Below are positions 18,262 through 27,112 of a DNA stretch of 64,000 nucleotides, in pieces. The DNA is taken from contig CAZALE010000008.1 of the NCBI GenBank assembly GCA_964486055.1, positions 43,453-107,452 on the forward strand, given 5' to 3'. How positions within the stretch are numbered: position 1 is the first letter of the stretch; every line of letters starts with the position of its first letter. This DNA is from J014 sp964486055. Lineage in GTDB: Bacteria > Acidobacteriota > Blastocatellia > Pyrinomonadales > Pyrinomonadaceae. The position numbers and the translations under genes are program-made. Below the pieces are notes generated by a model. That model saw nothing but the letters and a program-made list of their open reading frames with translations. It was not told the DNA's origin and did not search any database.

Positions 18262-18648
18262 TTATCTCCAAATCAGATAACCTGTTACTCTTCCGATCCA
18301 AACAAGCAGTAATCCTAAAACAATATGAGATGTTACGTTTAAAATAGCGTAGAGATTTTCACCATTTCTTAGTAGATTAAGTGATTCATTACCGAAGGTC
18401 GAAAACGTAGTGAAACCGCCTAAAAATCCGACGAATAGCAATAATCTCATTTCTGTATTGAATAAGCCTCTTTCTTCAGCAAGATATGATAAGAGACCTA
18501 TGATGAAACAACCACTGAGATTTACGACTAAAGTTCCAAATGGAAAGGAGATGCTTTTACTCAGATCCTGAATCCAGCCGCTTAGCAGGTATCTAAAAAC
18601 CGATCCTATGAACCCACCAACTCCTACAATCAAGATCCTAATTAGCAT
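18262..18648 (-). CDS. crcB: Fluoride exporter CrcB/FluC
   Basis: Fluc channels export fluoride as dual-topology dimers. Four membrane segments and family motifs are visible: GGFIGSVFRYLLS, PFGTLVVNLSGCFIIG and GFLGGFTTFSTF (Phe-box and Thr/Ser track). I chose the ATG at 18648 (128 residues, the usual size), which overlaps the upstream GT2 stop by 11 bases; a start at 18690 would add 14 non-conserved residues. No fluoride riboswitch is visible upstream. DUF190 follows 4 bases later. Confidence 0.93.
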   Translation of the reverse strand: MLIRILIVGVGGFIGSVFRYLLSGWIQDLSKSISFPFGTLVVNLSGCFIIGLLSYLAEERGLFNTEMRLLLFVGFLGGFTTFSTFGNESLNLLRNGENLYAILNVTSHIVLGLLLVWIGRVTGYLIWR

Positions 18649-19342
18649 TCGTGAAGAAGATTTTAGCACACAGGCTAATTGGTAAACCAATCCAATATAG
18701 TAGTTGGCAGACGGTTAGTTTCAAAAGTTTCGATAATGAAAGTCCTTTCTCGAGCTTTTCTAAGGAGGTAACTACTGGGAATCCTTTCAAAACTATGAAG
18801 CTTCCGCGCTTTTTTATTTTGTGTTTTAGTTGTTTTATTTCAAAAACTGGAAGCAAATCAAAACCTCCAATCTCTTCGTAAATCTCTCGTCGGACAAAAA
18901 TAGAGTTTTCCAGAAATAAAAACGTGTCCTGGCTGGTTCTTTCTTGAATTTTTACGAGGAGTTTGGTGATTGGTTTATTTGCTACATAAATCATCTCAAA
19001 GCTACCGCCGACGACCTCTTGGTATTTCATGATGTCCTTTATCTTTCTTGCTGAACCTTGTTTCGGGTGCATTTCTGGATGTAAGAACCATAGAATGTCG
19101 CCTGTTGCATGCTTAGCGCCGGTATGAAACTGAAACGCACGGCTTTCTTTCGAGACTTTCAAAAAAACGATTTTTCCTAGTTTATCATTGAATTTCTCGA
19201 TGATCTCAGGCGTAGAGTCAACGCTCGACCCATCTACTATAACGATTTCATCTATGTTTACGAGCCTTGCAAGGGATTCGAGGGTATCCTGAATTATTGA
19301 TTCATCGTTATGAGTAGGAATAATAATGGATAACTTGCTCAT
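18638..19342 (-). CDS. Family 2 glycosyltransferase
   Basis: GT2 inverting glycosyltransferases use nucleotide-sugars. Residues 1-100 hold the family core: LSIIIPTHNDESIIQDTL, EIVIVDGSSVDSTPEII, then a metal-binding-like LHPEMHP instead of a canonical DxD. It has a hydrophobic C-terminus, so membrane association is likely. It resembles the short TIGR04283-type GT2 proteins seen near lipid and envelope genes. The start overlaps the carA stop by 4 bases, and the end overlaps crcB by 11 bases. Substrate unknown. Confidence 0.85.
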   Translation of the reverse strand: MSKLSIIIPTHNDESIIQDTLESLARLVNIDEIVIVDGSSVDSTPEIIEKFNDKLGKIVFLKVSKESRAFQFHTGAKHATGDILWFLHPEMHPKQGSARKIKDIMKYQEVVGGSFEMIYVANKPITKLLVKIQERTSQDTFLFLENSIFVRREIYEEIGGFDLLPVFEIKQLKHKIKKRGSFIVLKGFPVVTSLEKLEKGLSLSKLLKLTVCQLLYWIGLPISLCAKIFFTNAN

Positions 19343-20436
19343 CGACAGTCTTCCATTAATTTGATGAATCGATCGAAAAGATATTTAGAGTCATGAGGTC
19401 CCGGAGAGGATTCAGGATGGTATTGAACTGAAAAAATGGGCAGGTATTTGTGTCGCAAACCAGCTACGGTTTTATCGTTGAGATTTATGTGTGTAATTTC
19501 TATTTCTTCCGGTAAAGACTCAGCTTCAATGGCGAAACCATGATTATGAGATGCGATTTCAACCTTTCGTGTGCTCATATGCATGATTGGTTGATTTGCT
19601 CCACGATGTCCAAACTTAAGTTTATAAGTTTTGCCGCCAAACATTTGGCCGATCAACTGGTGACCTAAGCAAATTCCGAATATTGGTTTTTTGGCATGAA
19701 TTAATTTTTTGATTTCCTCGACTGTTTTTTTCATGGATGCAGGATCGCCAGGTCCATTTGATAAGAAGATACCATCAGGGTTTAGGGCAAGAATCATTTC
19801 TACCGATGTATTTGCAGGAACTACAGTCACTTTGCAGCCACGTTTAGCCAACTCTCTGAGCGAATTTGTTTTAACACCAAAGTCTATGGCAACCACATGA
19901 AATCGCTCATTGCCTTCTGCAGGAAATTCATAAATCTCGTTTGTAGTAACGGTGCTCGCAAGTTCACGATTAAGCATCTCAGGAGAGTTTCTTACTTTCT
20001 CTAGTAGGCTAAATTCATCTGTATCAATTGTTGAAATTGCAGCTCGCATTGCTCCTTTATCTCGTATGTGGCGCACTAGTGCACGAGTATCTATGTGTTC
20101 TATGCCTATTATGTTATAACGCTTCAGATATGAGTCTAAGGTTTCAGTAGCTCTCCAATGTGAGACGAATCTGCTTACCTCTCTTACCACGAATCCTTCG
20201 ACCCATGGGCGTCGGGATTCAACGTCTTGACTGTTAACTCCGTAGTTTCCAATCAATGGATAAGTCATACAAACTATCTGGCCGGCATAGCTTGGATCAG
20301 TCAATATCTCTTGATACCCCGTCATGGAAGTATTGAAGACAATCTCACCAAAAGCCTCGCCCTCAGCCCCAAAAGATTTGCCTCTGAAAGTACGCCCATC
20401 TTCCAACACTAAAATCGCTGGTTTAGAAATACTCAT
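19339..20436 (-). CDS. carA: Carbamoyl-phosphate synthase small (glutaminase) subunit
   Basis: CarA hydrolyses glutamine and passes ammonia to CarB for carbamoyl phosphate (arginine and pyrimidine synthesis). The N-terminal domain has LEDGRTFRGKSFGAEGEAFGEIVFNTSMTGYQEILTDPSY, and the class I glutaminase domain has the Cys in GICLGHQLIG and the His-Glu pair in QYHPESSPGP. Full length at 365. carB is not in the window. It is translationally coupled to lepB upstream (ATGA overlap at 20433-20436) and to the GT2 gene downstream. Confidence 0.97.
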   Translation of the reverse strand: MSISKPAILVLEDGRTFRGKSFGAEGEAFGEIVFNTSMTGYQEILTDPSYAGQIVCMTYPLIGNYGVNSQDVESRRPWVEGFVVREVSRFVSHWRATETLDSYLKRYNIIGIEHIDTRALVRHIRDKGAMRAAISTIDTDEFSLLEKVRNSPEMLNRELASTVTTNEIYEFPAEGNERFHVVAIDFGVKTNSLRELAKRGCKVTVVPANTSVEMILALNPDGIFLSNGPGDPASMKKTVEEIKKLIHAKKPIFGICLGHQLIGQMFGGKTYKLKFGHRGANQPIMHMSTRKVEIASHNHGFAIEAESLPEEIEITHINLNDKTVAGLRHKYLPIFSVQYHPESSPGPHDSKYLFDRFIKLMEDCR

Positions 20437-21131
20437 TTGTATGACCTTTCTGATTCTTTATCAATACCATCAAGTTTAAGTTCGTAGGCGCCTCTATCTA
20501 TGAAACCGATTTTGTCGATAGGCCAGAATCTGAAGAATGCTTTTCCATATATGTATTTTTCCGGTACTAATCCCCAATACCTGGAGTCGGATGAACTATC
20601 TCGATTATCTCCCATCACGAAATAATAATGTTCATCTATTTTTTTTAGTGGAAGATTAGCAAGTCCTTGATTATATTGAGAGTCTAGGTAATTTTCTTCA
20701 AGTTTGTAGCCATTGACATATACAATTCCATTACGTATTTCCACAGTTTCACCTGGAAGACCTATGACTCTTTTCACAAAACTCTTGTCTGGATCCTTTG
20801 GGTACCAGAGAACTACAACATCGCCACGCTCGATACGTGACCAAGGGAACTTTCGCCATTTGTAGTATATGAGCTTATTGACTATTAGTCTCTCACCATC
20901 GTGAATTGTGGGAAGCATTGAGATACCTTCGACTGTCACCGGTTGCGCAACAAAAACTCCAAACAAAACGAAAATGGAGAGGATGATAAAGAGATCTCTT
21001 ACGAATTTGAATATCTCTAAATACAGATATTTTCGTTCCTCTTTGCGGGGATTTAGGACTTCTATTTCCAGGTCGTCTTCTATGGCGATTGTGCCGAATG
21101 GGAGATTTTTTCTTTTCTTAGATTGAAGCAT
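20433..21131 (-). CDS. lepB: Signal peptidase I
   Basis: LepB removes signal peptides from exported proteins using a Ser-Lys dyad. S71 is in VEGISMLPTIHDGE and K120 in KSFVKRVIGLPGE; GDNRDSSSDSRYWG is the third family motif. There is one N-terminal membrane segment (about residues 45-63). It leads the lepB-carA-GT2-crcB-DUF190 chain and is divergent from the phosphoglycerate-mutase-like gene. Length 232 suits a one-TM bacterial enzyme. Confidence 0.95.
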   Translation of the reverse strand: MLQSKKRKNLPFGTIAIEDDLEIEVLNPRKEERKYLYLEIFKFVRDLFIILSIFVLFGVFVAQPVTVEGISMLPTIHDGERLIVNKLIYYKWRKFPWSRIERGDVVVLWYPKDPDKSFVKRVIGLPGETVEIRNGIVYVNGYKLEENYLDSQYNQGLANLPLKKIDEHYYFVMGDNRDSSSDSRYWGLVPEKYIYGKAFFRFWPIDKIGFIDRGAYELKLDGIDKESERSYK

Positions 21132-21269
21132 CGTTCAAGGATTCTATTATCTTTTTTGATGATGAAGTTTGTCAAAGCAGTCTACGATGTCTGATTAGAT
21201 TTAACTATACAAGTTCAGGTAAGATTGATTTTTTACTTGCTTAGATTATCATTGTTGCAGAGGGGGAGT

Positions 21270-22790
21270 ATGAAGAAGATCGATCGAAGACCGCTGGTGC
21301 TGATTGTAGTAGAGGGCTTGGGGTATTCCAACTCGCAAGAGGGTAATGCTGTAGCTCTTGCACATACACCTTTCTACGATGAAATCACACAGAATTACCC
21401 GTTTACGCTGCTTAAGGCATCTGGAGAAGATGTAGGATTACCAGAAGATTCCCCTGGGGATGCTCAAGTTGGATACATGAACATTGGTGCTGGCCGCATA
21501 GTTAAAACTGACATCACGCGTATTAAGCAGCAAATAGAGACCGGCAGCTTTTACGAAAATAAAGCTCTGGTCGAGGCGATGCAGAAGGCGACTACTTCAT
21601 CGCTTCACTTAGTGGGATTGTTAAGCAACGCAGAAGTACACTCGTCTCAGGAAGTTCTTTTTGCACTGTTAAGAATGGCGAAGAATCATGGTGTTACGAA
21701 TGTTTTTGTTCATGGAATTTTAGACGGTAAGGATGTGCCGATAAGAACCGCCGATGCCTTCGTAGAAGCCGTAGAAGTGAAAATGACTGAGATGCAGATA
21801 GGCAAGATTGCGACATTATGTGGACGTTATTACGCAATGGATAAGGATGAGAATTGGGAGCTGACGGCTAGAGTTTATACTATGCTTGTCTACTCAGAGG
21901 GCGAGAGAATCAGAGATGCGGTTACTGCTGTTCGTAGGTCCTTCTTGCGTGGTATTTCTGATGAGTACATTCGTCCTATCGTACTTGAGGACGAAGAGGG
22001 AAATCCAATAGGCTCAATTAAAGACGGAGATGTAGTAATTTTCTTTAATCATCGTGGAGATGGAATGCGTCAGTTGGTTAAAGCATTACTTAGGGATGAA
22101 CTGCATACCAACAGACCTGCAACACACATGGTTTGCTTAACGGAATATGACGAGAGCCTGCCTTTACCTGTAGCCTTCCCCAGAGAGCCCCATAAAAACG
22201 TCTTAGCCGAGGTGTTTTCAAACTATAACATCAAAAACTGCCGAATTGCTGAAGGCGATAAGATTCATTTTGTTAGTGATTTCTTCAACGTAGGTTTCAA
22301 AGCTGATGATGAACGCAGAGTCATAATACCTGCTGTTAAGAATTATATGCTTGCCCCTGAAATGGCAAGTTTTAAAATAACTGATGCCGTTTTACAAAGG
22401 ATAGAAGCTGATGAGGAGGATGTTTTCATCGTTGATTTCTCTGCTCCAGACGTTTTAGCTTCATCAGGAGATCTTCAGAAAACTATAGAGTCGATACAAT
22501 TTGTCGATACGTGCATTGGTGCTATAGTCAAGAGAGTGCTACAAATCGATGGAGTTGTCGTGCTTACAAGTACTCACGGGCATTGTGAAGAACTCCTTAC
22601 ATTTAATGGTAAAAATCCCGCCATCACCTCTTTCAATAAAGTGCCGTTTCATTTAATTGATAAAAGAGCTGATGGGATAAAATTGCGCGAGGAAGGTTCA
22701 CTAAGAGACATAGCTCCGACTATCCTAGGTATTTTAGGTATATCGAAACCAGATGAGATGACGGGAGAAGACCTTAGAAAAAATGTTTAG
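21270..22790 (+). CDS. Phosphoglycerate-mutase-like (iPGM family) protein lacking active-site residues
   Basis: The start at 21270 is set by the GGGGGAG ribosome site just upstream; a longer frame from 21225 has no such site. Overall the protein follows the 2,3-bisphosphoglycerate-independent phosphoglycerate mutase fold end to end (506 residues): GYMNIGAGR, HGILDGKD, CGRYYAMD, RIAEGDK and APEMASFKITDA all align. However, the catalytic Ser of GNSEVGH is Ala65 (GDAQVGY), the first metal Asp of LDGWG is Glu15, H of NPDMVGH is Ser398, D of ADHGN is Thr435 and the last metal His is missing (AITSFN). One of the two Arg in RPDR is Gly. It is very unlikely to make 2-phosphoglycerate by the normal mechanism. 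Residue names rest on my memory of the Geobacillus enzyme. Confidence 0.85.
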   Translation: MKKIDRRPLVLIVVEGLGYSNSQEGNAVALAHTPFYDEITQNYPFTLLKASGEDVGLPEDSPGDAQVGYMNIGAGRIVKTDITRIKQQIETGSFYENKALVEAMQKATTSSLHLVGLLSNAEVHSSQEVLFALLRMAKNHGVTNVFVHGILDGKDVPIRTADAFVEAVEVKMTEMQIGKIATLCGRYYAMDKDENWELTARVYTMLVYSEGERIRDAVTAVRRSFLRGISDEYIRPIVLEDEEGNPIGSIKDGDVVIFFNHRGDGMRQLVKALLRDELHTNRPATHMVCLTEYDESLPLPVAFPREPHKNVLAEVFSNYNIKNCRIAEGDKIHFVSDFFNVGFKADDERRVIIPAVKNYMLAPEMASFKITDAVLQRIEADEEDVFIVDFSAPDVLASSGDLQKTIESIQFVDTCIGAIVKRVLQIDGVVVLTSTHGHCEELLTFNGKNPAITSFNKVPFHLIDKRADGIKLREEGSLRDIAPTILGILGISKPDEMTGEDLRKNV

Positions 22791-22802
22791 ATAAACTACA
22801 AG

Positions 22803-24332
22803 ATGCGGTTAGTTTATGCACTAAAGAGCTTTATTTTGATTACAGTTTTAGCCTTTTCCGCATGTATCGAGAAAAGCCCAAAGAACTCAACGCCGGCAAA
22901 TTCTGAGCAGTTAAAAGAGATTCTTGAATCAAACATAAACCCCTCAGATACTTTCCAATTATCCGAGAGAGCAGAAGATTTAGCACTAGCAAAGAAAATA
23001 GATGAGATTATATCGAATAGCGATCTAGCGGATGCGAGATGGGGAGTTTTTGTCGTGAGCCTAAAGGACGGTAGGCTAATAGTCGGGCGAGATATTGATA
23101 GGCCTTTTATCCCTGCCTCAATAATGAAGCTACTAACCTCCGTAGTTGCCATAGATAAGCTGGGTAAGGATTTCAGATGGCAGACTAAACTTCTCAGCAC
23201 GGGCAGAATAGAAAATGGCGTCTTGAGAGGTGACCTGATTTTATATGGCCAAGGAGCTCCGGATTTGGATGATGCGAGTATAAGGATACTTGTCGATAAA
23301 TTAAAAGAATTAGGCATTAGAAAGGTACAGGGTGACATCATAGGGGATGAAAGTTATTTTCTTGCAGACAATTTAGGGGATGGATGGCTTTGGAATGAGA
23401 TTCAATGGTATTACGGAGCGGAAGCTTCAGCTTTGAGTATCAATCTAAACCAAGCTCAGATAAAATTGAACGATGGAAGACCCAGCTTTGATGAGTTTAT
23501 ACAAGCTTATTTCGATGTGCAAACACCTAGATCCGAAATGCGGGATTCCATAGGTGTCAAACGCGAGTTATGTCAAAATCGGGTCTATGTTTGGGGGACA
23601 GGCCGAAACTTAAATGTAAAAATTGCCGTTCAGAATCCTGCGTTATGGGCAGCAAGGATTTTAAAAGAGGAAATGCAAAGGGCTGGCATACAGGTAAGTG
23701 GTGATATTCGTTCCGTCAATTGGAGAACAGCAAATAGACCCGAAATCAAAATGGCTAACGAATTAGCAGTGATCGATAGCAAACCATTAAGTGAAATCGT
23801 CTACGGAATGAATAAACACTCGATAAATCTATACGCTGAGCTAATCTTGCGTACCTTGGGGAAAAAATTTGGCGAACTTGTTCCTGAGGATGATCCAAAA
23901 TTTAGGGAGGTTAGAACTGATGACAGAGCAGGCATAGCTGTGATAAAGCAATGGTTGTCAGAGCATGAGATAACATTGCATAAAAGTGAGGCAATACACG
24001 ATGGTTCGGGGCTTTCTAGACTGAATCTCTTAACTCCTCAAACCATAGGTAGAGCGCTGATAGCAGCAACCAAAATTAAAGACTCAGAGGTTTTTCTTAA
24101 TTCGCTACCAATCGCTGGTAAGGATGGGACTATGACAAACCGACTTTATGATTTGTCTAATAAGCTAATAGCAAAAACAGGAAATATTACCTCAGTTGCC
24201 TCTTTAGCCGGATATCTTAATCTTAAAGATGAAACGCTAGTTTTTGTCGTGCTGTCTAATAATGTTTATGATTCCACAAAAGCTAATGAATTAATAGACG
24301 AATTAGTGCGAGAAATTTCTTTACTTCATTGA
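22803..24332 (+). CDS. dacB: PBP4-type D-Ala-D-Ala carboxypeptidase/endopeptidase, lipoprotein
   Basis: PBP4 (peptidase S13) trims or cleaves peptidoglycan cross-links in the periplasm. The N-terminus ends in AFSAC (C21), a plausible lipobox, so it is probably lipid-anchored. The Ser-x-x-Lys motif is S105-IMK108, with an SxN-type motif in DGSGLSRLN and KTG in IAKTGNITSVASLAG. Length 509 is usual. It begins 12 bases after the mutase-like gene and is probably co-transcribed. Confidence 0.93.
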   Translation: MRLVYALKSFILITVLAFSACIEKSPKNSTPANSEQLKEILESNINPSDTFQLSERAEDLALAKKIDEIISNSDLADARWGVFVVSLKDGRLIVGRDIDRPFIPASIMKLLTSVVAIDKLGKDFRWQTKLLSTGRIENGVLRGDLILYGQGAPDLDDASIRILVDKLKELGIRKVQGDIIGDESYFLADNLGDGWLWNEIQWYYGAEASALSINLNQAQIKLNDGRPSFDEFIQAYFDVQTPRSEMRDSIGVKRELCQNRVYVWGTGRNLNVKIAVQNPALWAARILKEEMQRAGIQVSGDIRSVNWRTANRPEIKMANELAVIDSKPLSEIVYGMNKHSINLYAELILRTLGKKFGELVPEDDPKFREVRTDDRAGIAVIKQWLSEHEITLHKSEAIHDGSGLSRLNLLTPQTIGRALIAATKIKDSEVFLNSLPIAGKDGTMTNRLYDLSNKLIAKTGNITSVASLAGYLNLKDETLVFVVLSNNVYDSTKANELIDELVREISLLH

Positions 24333-24409
24333 CGGATCTCGGTATTTGACTTTAGACACAAAAGAAACGTAAACTTAAAAGCTAGAAAGCAAAACACGGA
24401 AAGGAAAAT

Positions 24410-24658
24410 ATGATAGAAACAGAAAGCACTGGTGCTACAGCAAAAGTAATTGAAGAAACCACAGAACAAACTGCAGAGACCATAGAACAAACCACAGAAA
24501 CTGCAGAAATGGCTGAAGAAATTACCTATCACGCTGTTGAAAAAGATGGCGAAATAACTGCTATTTGGGAGATGCAAGGCAAGAAACACTTGCGCACTAT
24601 TCATCCCCGATCTGCAGAGGGTAAGAAGATAATGGCACTTTTTGAGACTGCAGCTTAA
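24410..24658 (+). CDS. Small acidic hypothetical protein
   Basis: An 82-residue frame starting 11-12 bases after AAAGGA. The first half is Thr/Glu repeats (TTEQTAETIEQTTETAEMAEE); the second half is ordinary and less biased (DGEITAIWEMQGKKHLRTI). I do not recognise it. The good ribosome site, clean spacing after the PBP4 gene and composition unlike an out-of-frame product support it as real. Confidence 0.6.
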   Translation: MIETESTGATAKVIEETTEQTAETIEQTTETAEMAEEITYHAVEKDGEITAIWEMQGKKHLRTIHPRSAEGKKIMALFETAA

Positions 24659-24681
24659 TCTGTCGCCTTAAAGCTTTTCTA

Positions 24682-26094
24682 TTAAGCTCTAAATTTATCC
24701 CAATCACCCCAAATTGCCAGCGTCACTCCAACACTCTGGAGGTTGACGAAAAGTGTATCTCCATCTTTAGAGAATGTGACCCCGGCAAACTCTGAGCTTA
24801 TGAAATTCGGCGTTATATTCTTTGCAAAATCTGCAATTTTACCCTCGGGTGTCAAGATTCTTAAGTAGTTATCAACAGTTCCACCTGCACCTATGTAGTC
24901 GCTATCTTCACAGATGAACAGAAGGTTTTTTCGAGGATGCAGACAGATATTATCAGGCATGTCAAGAATTTCACGATCCGGCGACTCGAATAATAAAGTA
25001 AGCTTGCCTTCATCCTTGTTTAAAGGGGTATACAACCATATTTGGCCACCTTTATTATCTCCTCCACTCGTGGACACAAAATAGATTTCTCCACTACTAT
25101 GGGCATAAATACCTTCTAGTCGAGTAAAAATACAAGCTCCCTTTTTAGCTCCTTGATCGAATACTGCTAATTCGTTTGTATCTGCTTCTTCAGGATCAGG
25201 ATTGTCTATATTTACCCAAGTAGCTGGAAAACTTGCGCCTACTTTTTGACCTTTGCGAGTATCATAGTTGTCCCTATCCTTTATTTTCAGCATCTGTAAA
25301 GTGCCGCCATCTTGTAATCTTCCGTAACGCTTTGGTAAAAAACGATAAAAGCCGGCAATTTTGTTATCTTCTGTCAGGTATACGACTCCAGACCTTGGAT
25401 CGATGGCTATTGCCTCATGAACGAATCTGCCCATTGCTTTTAGTGGTATCGGATTTACAGGCGAGTTAGATGAAGCAGGGACCTCAAAACAATATCCATG
25501 GGGTTTTAGAAAACCTCCTTGTTTTTGGTTGTCCTTTGTGGTTATCACAGTTTGACCAAGTGTTGTTTCCTCGCAAGATATCCAACTTCCCCAAGGAGTT
25601 CTTCCCCCGGCGCAGTTTATAAGAGTCCCGCTTAGGCTAACAAAGTCCTTAACAAGTTCATGCGTTTTTGGGTTAATTACTAGAGTCGTTGTGCCTCCAC
25701 TAGCAGACTCATCATAGGGATTTGCACCTATTGCACCTGAAGGATTTGGGACTCTTCCGCCAGAAACCTCATGGTTTCTTACAAGACGAAGCTCATCTCT
25801 CACCATAAAAGTTGCCATTCCATCATGTGCTGGTGGAGTTATGTTACCGTCTTTCATCTTACTTCTGACTTTTCCAAATGCGTTATATTGAAATCCTTTC
25901 GGCAAAGCCAGGTAAAGCTCCCCTGTGTTTTTAGCTGGAGTTGGGAATAGCTCGCCAAAGCCAGGAGCACGAAGGTTTTCTGACTTACCAGAGCTCAATA
26001 ATGCTTCAAGGCGAGCCTGAAAACCATTAAAAGCTATGAAAGCTCCTCCAAGCGCAATACCTGAACTTTTGAGAAATGAGCGCCTGTTCATCAT
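24682..26094 (-). CDS. Tat-exported PhoX-like (DUF839) protein
   Basis: The N-terminus NRRSFLKSSGIALGGA is a twin-arginine signal, so the folded protein is probably moved to the periplasm. The rest matches the DUF839/PhoX family, which includes calcium- and iron-dependent alkaline phosphatases: VRNHEVSG, GGTTTLVINP, PWGSWISCEET, HGYCFEV, VYLTEDN and LCEDSDYIG. At 470 residues it is in the family range. PhoX activity is likely but other DUF839 members are uncharacterised. MM at the start leaves two ATGs (26094 and 26091). Confidence 0.88.
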   Translation of the reverse strand: MMNRRSFLKSSGIALGGAFIAFNGFQARLEALLSSGKSENLRAPGFGELFPTPAKNTGELYLALPKGFQYNAFGKVRSKMKDGNITPPAHDGMATFMVRDELRLVRNHEVSGGRVPNPSGAIGANPYDESASGGTTTLVINPKTHELVKDFVSLSGTLINCAGGRTPWGSWISCEETTLGQTVITTKDNQKQGGFLKPHGYCFEVPASSNSPVNPIPLKAMGRFVHEAIAIDPRSGVVYLTEDNKIAGFYRFLPKRYGRLQDGGTLQMLKIKDRDNYDTRKGQKVGASFPATWVNIDNPDPEEADTNELAVFDQGAKKGACIFTRLEGIYAHSSGEIYFVSTSGGDNKGGQIWLYTPLNKDEGKLTLLFESPDREILDMPDNICLHPRKNLLFICEDSDYIGAGGTVDNYLRILTPEGKIADFAKNITPNFISSEFAGVTFSKDGDTLFVNLQSVGVTLAIWGDWDKFRA

Positions 26095-26311
26095 ACTTGT
26101 TTCCAGCTTACAACTTACGAAATTAAAAGAAAAGCGCTAGCGCGGTCCATAAATTGAATTTTTTATGAAAATTGCTTATGTTACTGTAGCCGGTTTCTTA
26201 TAATGGATGTTGCGAAGGGAGCGGTATGATTTACTTGGAGAAAATTAATTTTGTATTTCGCTATGTTCAATTAACCAGCGATTTTAAGAGATCAAAAGTT
26301 GTCGGGGGAGT

Positions 26312-26441
26312 ATTTGGATTGAATTTNNNNNNNNNNNNNNNNNNNNNNNNNNNNNNNNNNNNNNNNNNNNNNNNNNNNNNNNNNNNNNNNNNNNNNNNNN
26401 NNNNNNNNNNNNNNNNNNNNNNNNNNATTTGGATTGAATTT
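26312..26441. other. Assembly gap of 100 N with identical 15-bp flanks
   Basis: Positions 26327-26426 are N. The 15 bases before the gap (26312-26326) and after it (26427-26441) are identical. A fixed 100-N filler with an identical flank on each side suggests two overlapping contig ends that were never merged, so the real gap may be zero or even negative. Confidence 0.9.
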
Positions 26442-26602
26442 CGAGTGATCCATTTTTGATCTATTCCAAGCGTCCATGCTGGTGGATCACTCGCAGGAAA
26501 ACTTTCTTCTAATGCTTCGTCAATCTTTTCTTCCAACGAATCATCATGTGGCTCTTTATTGGTGGGTAATTGAGTCTTTAGATCTCTATTTTTAGTTTTC
26601 AT
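26427..26602 (-). CDS. Small ESFPASDPPAWT-type protein, cut by the gap
   Basis: A frame from an ATG at 26602 gives 58 residues before the N-run. It contains EEALEESFPASDPPAWT-like sequence (ALEESFPASDPPAWTLG), a motif shared by many short uncharacterised bacterial proteins. If the two 15-bp flanks are merged, the frame runs on for nine residues (ILPRQLLIS) to a TAA at 26284-26286, giving a 67-residue protein. The function is unknown. Confidence 0.6.
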
Positions 26603-26684
26603 AGTTTTATTCTACCATTGAACGCACCATAGTTTTAGCTAATTTAATGAGCCGTAAGAGAGCATAAAAGCATCGAGTGAATCT

Positions 26685-26712
26685 TTGATTTTTGAACTTT
26701 GACGTTTAAAAT
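26685..26712 (+). promoter_or_regulatory. Candidate promoter for tRNA-Val
   Basis: TTGATT (26685-26690) and TAAAAT (26707-26712) are 16 bases apart and end 14 bases before the tRNA. Position and spacing fit a sigma-70 promoter; this is a pattern match only. Confidence 0.5.
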
Positions 26713-26726
26713 AGCAATTTGAATAA

Positions 26727-26801
26727 GCCGACTTAGCTCAGTGGTAGAGCACCCGTTTCACACGCGGGGGGTCAGAAGTTCGAATCTTCTAGTCGGCACC
26801 A
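26727..26801 (+). tRNA. tRNA-Val (anticodon CAC)
   Basis: The acceptor stem GCCGACT pairs with AGTCGGC, with discriminator A and an encoded CCA (26799-26801). The D-arm is GCTCAGTGGTAGAGC, the T-arm has AGTTCGAATCT. The anticodon stem CCCGT/GCGGG closes loop TTCACAC, giving anticodon CAC (codon GUG). Confidence 0.97.
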
Positions 26802-27112
26802 ATAATTTCACTACACAAACTTGCGCCTCAAGTCCTCATGTAGAATCACACAATTTAGAGAATAAAGCTGATAAGAAGGGGTTATTACTCTGCTAGCCTA
26901 ATTTAGCTTATAGAACTAGCTTTCAAGTGTAAGATTCAGTGAGAAGATACTCAGATGAATAGTATAAGGCTTTGAGATTCTCAGAATTCTTATTTCGTCC
27001 GTATGAGGCGGAGTCTAAAAATTCAGCTACAAGCGAAATAAAGATAGTAAAATCTAAGCTTGAGCGTAGAAGCCCTTTAAGTAATTAGCTGAGTTTCCAT
27101 AAGCATAGAGTT
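26802..27112. other. Intergenic stretch with no recognisable gene
   Basis: AT-rich sequence after tRNA-Val. I found no credible reading frame, RNA family or convincing terminator in it. Confidence 0.6.

Noticed and set aside
18649..18690. Longer N-terminus for CrcB
   Set aside because: The added residues are not family-like and would overlap the GT2 gene further; the ATG at 18648 fits.
26226..26459. A plus-strand frame crossing the N-run
   Set aside because: Its reading frame depends on 100 unknown bases and has no domain.
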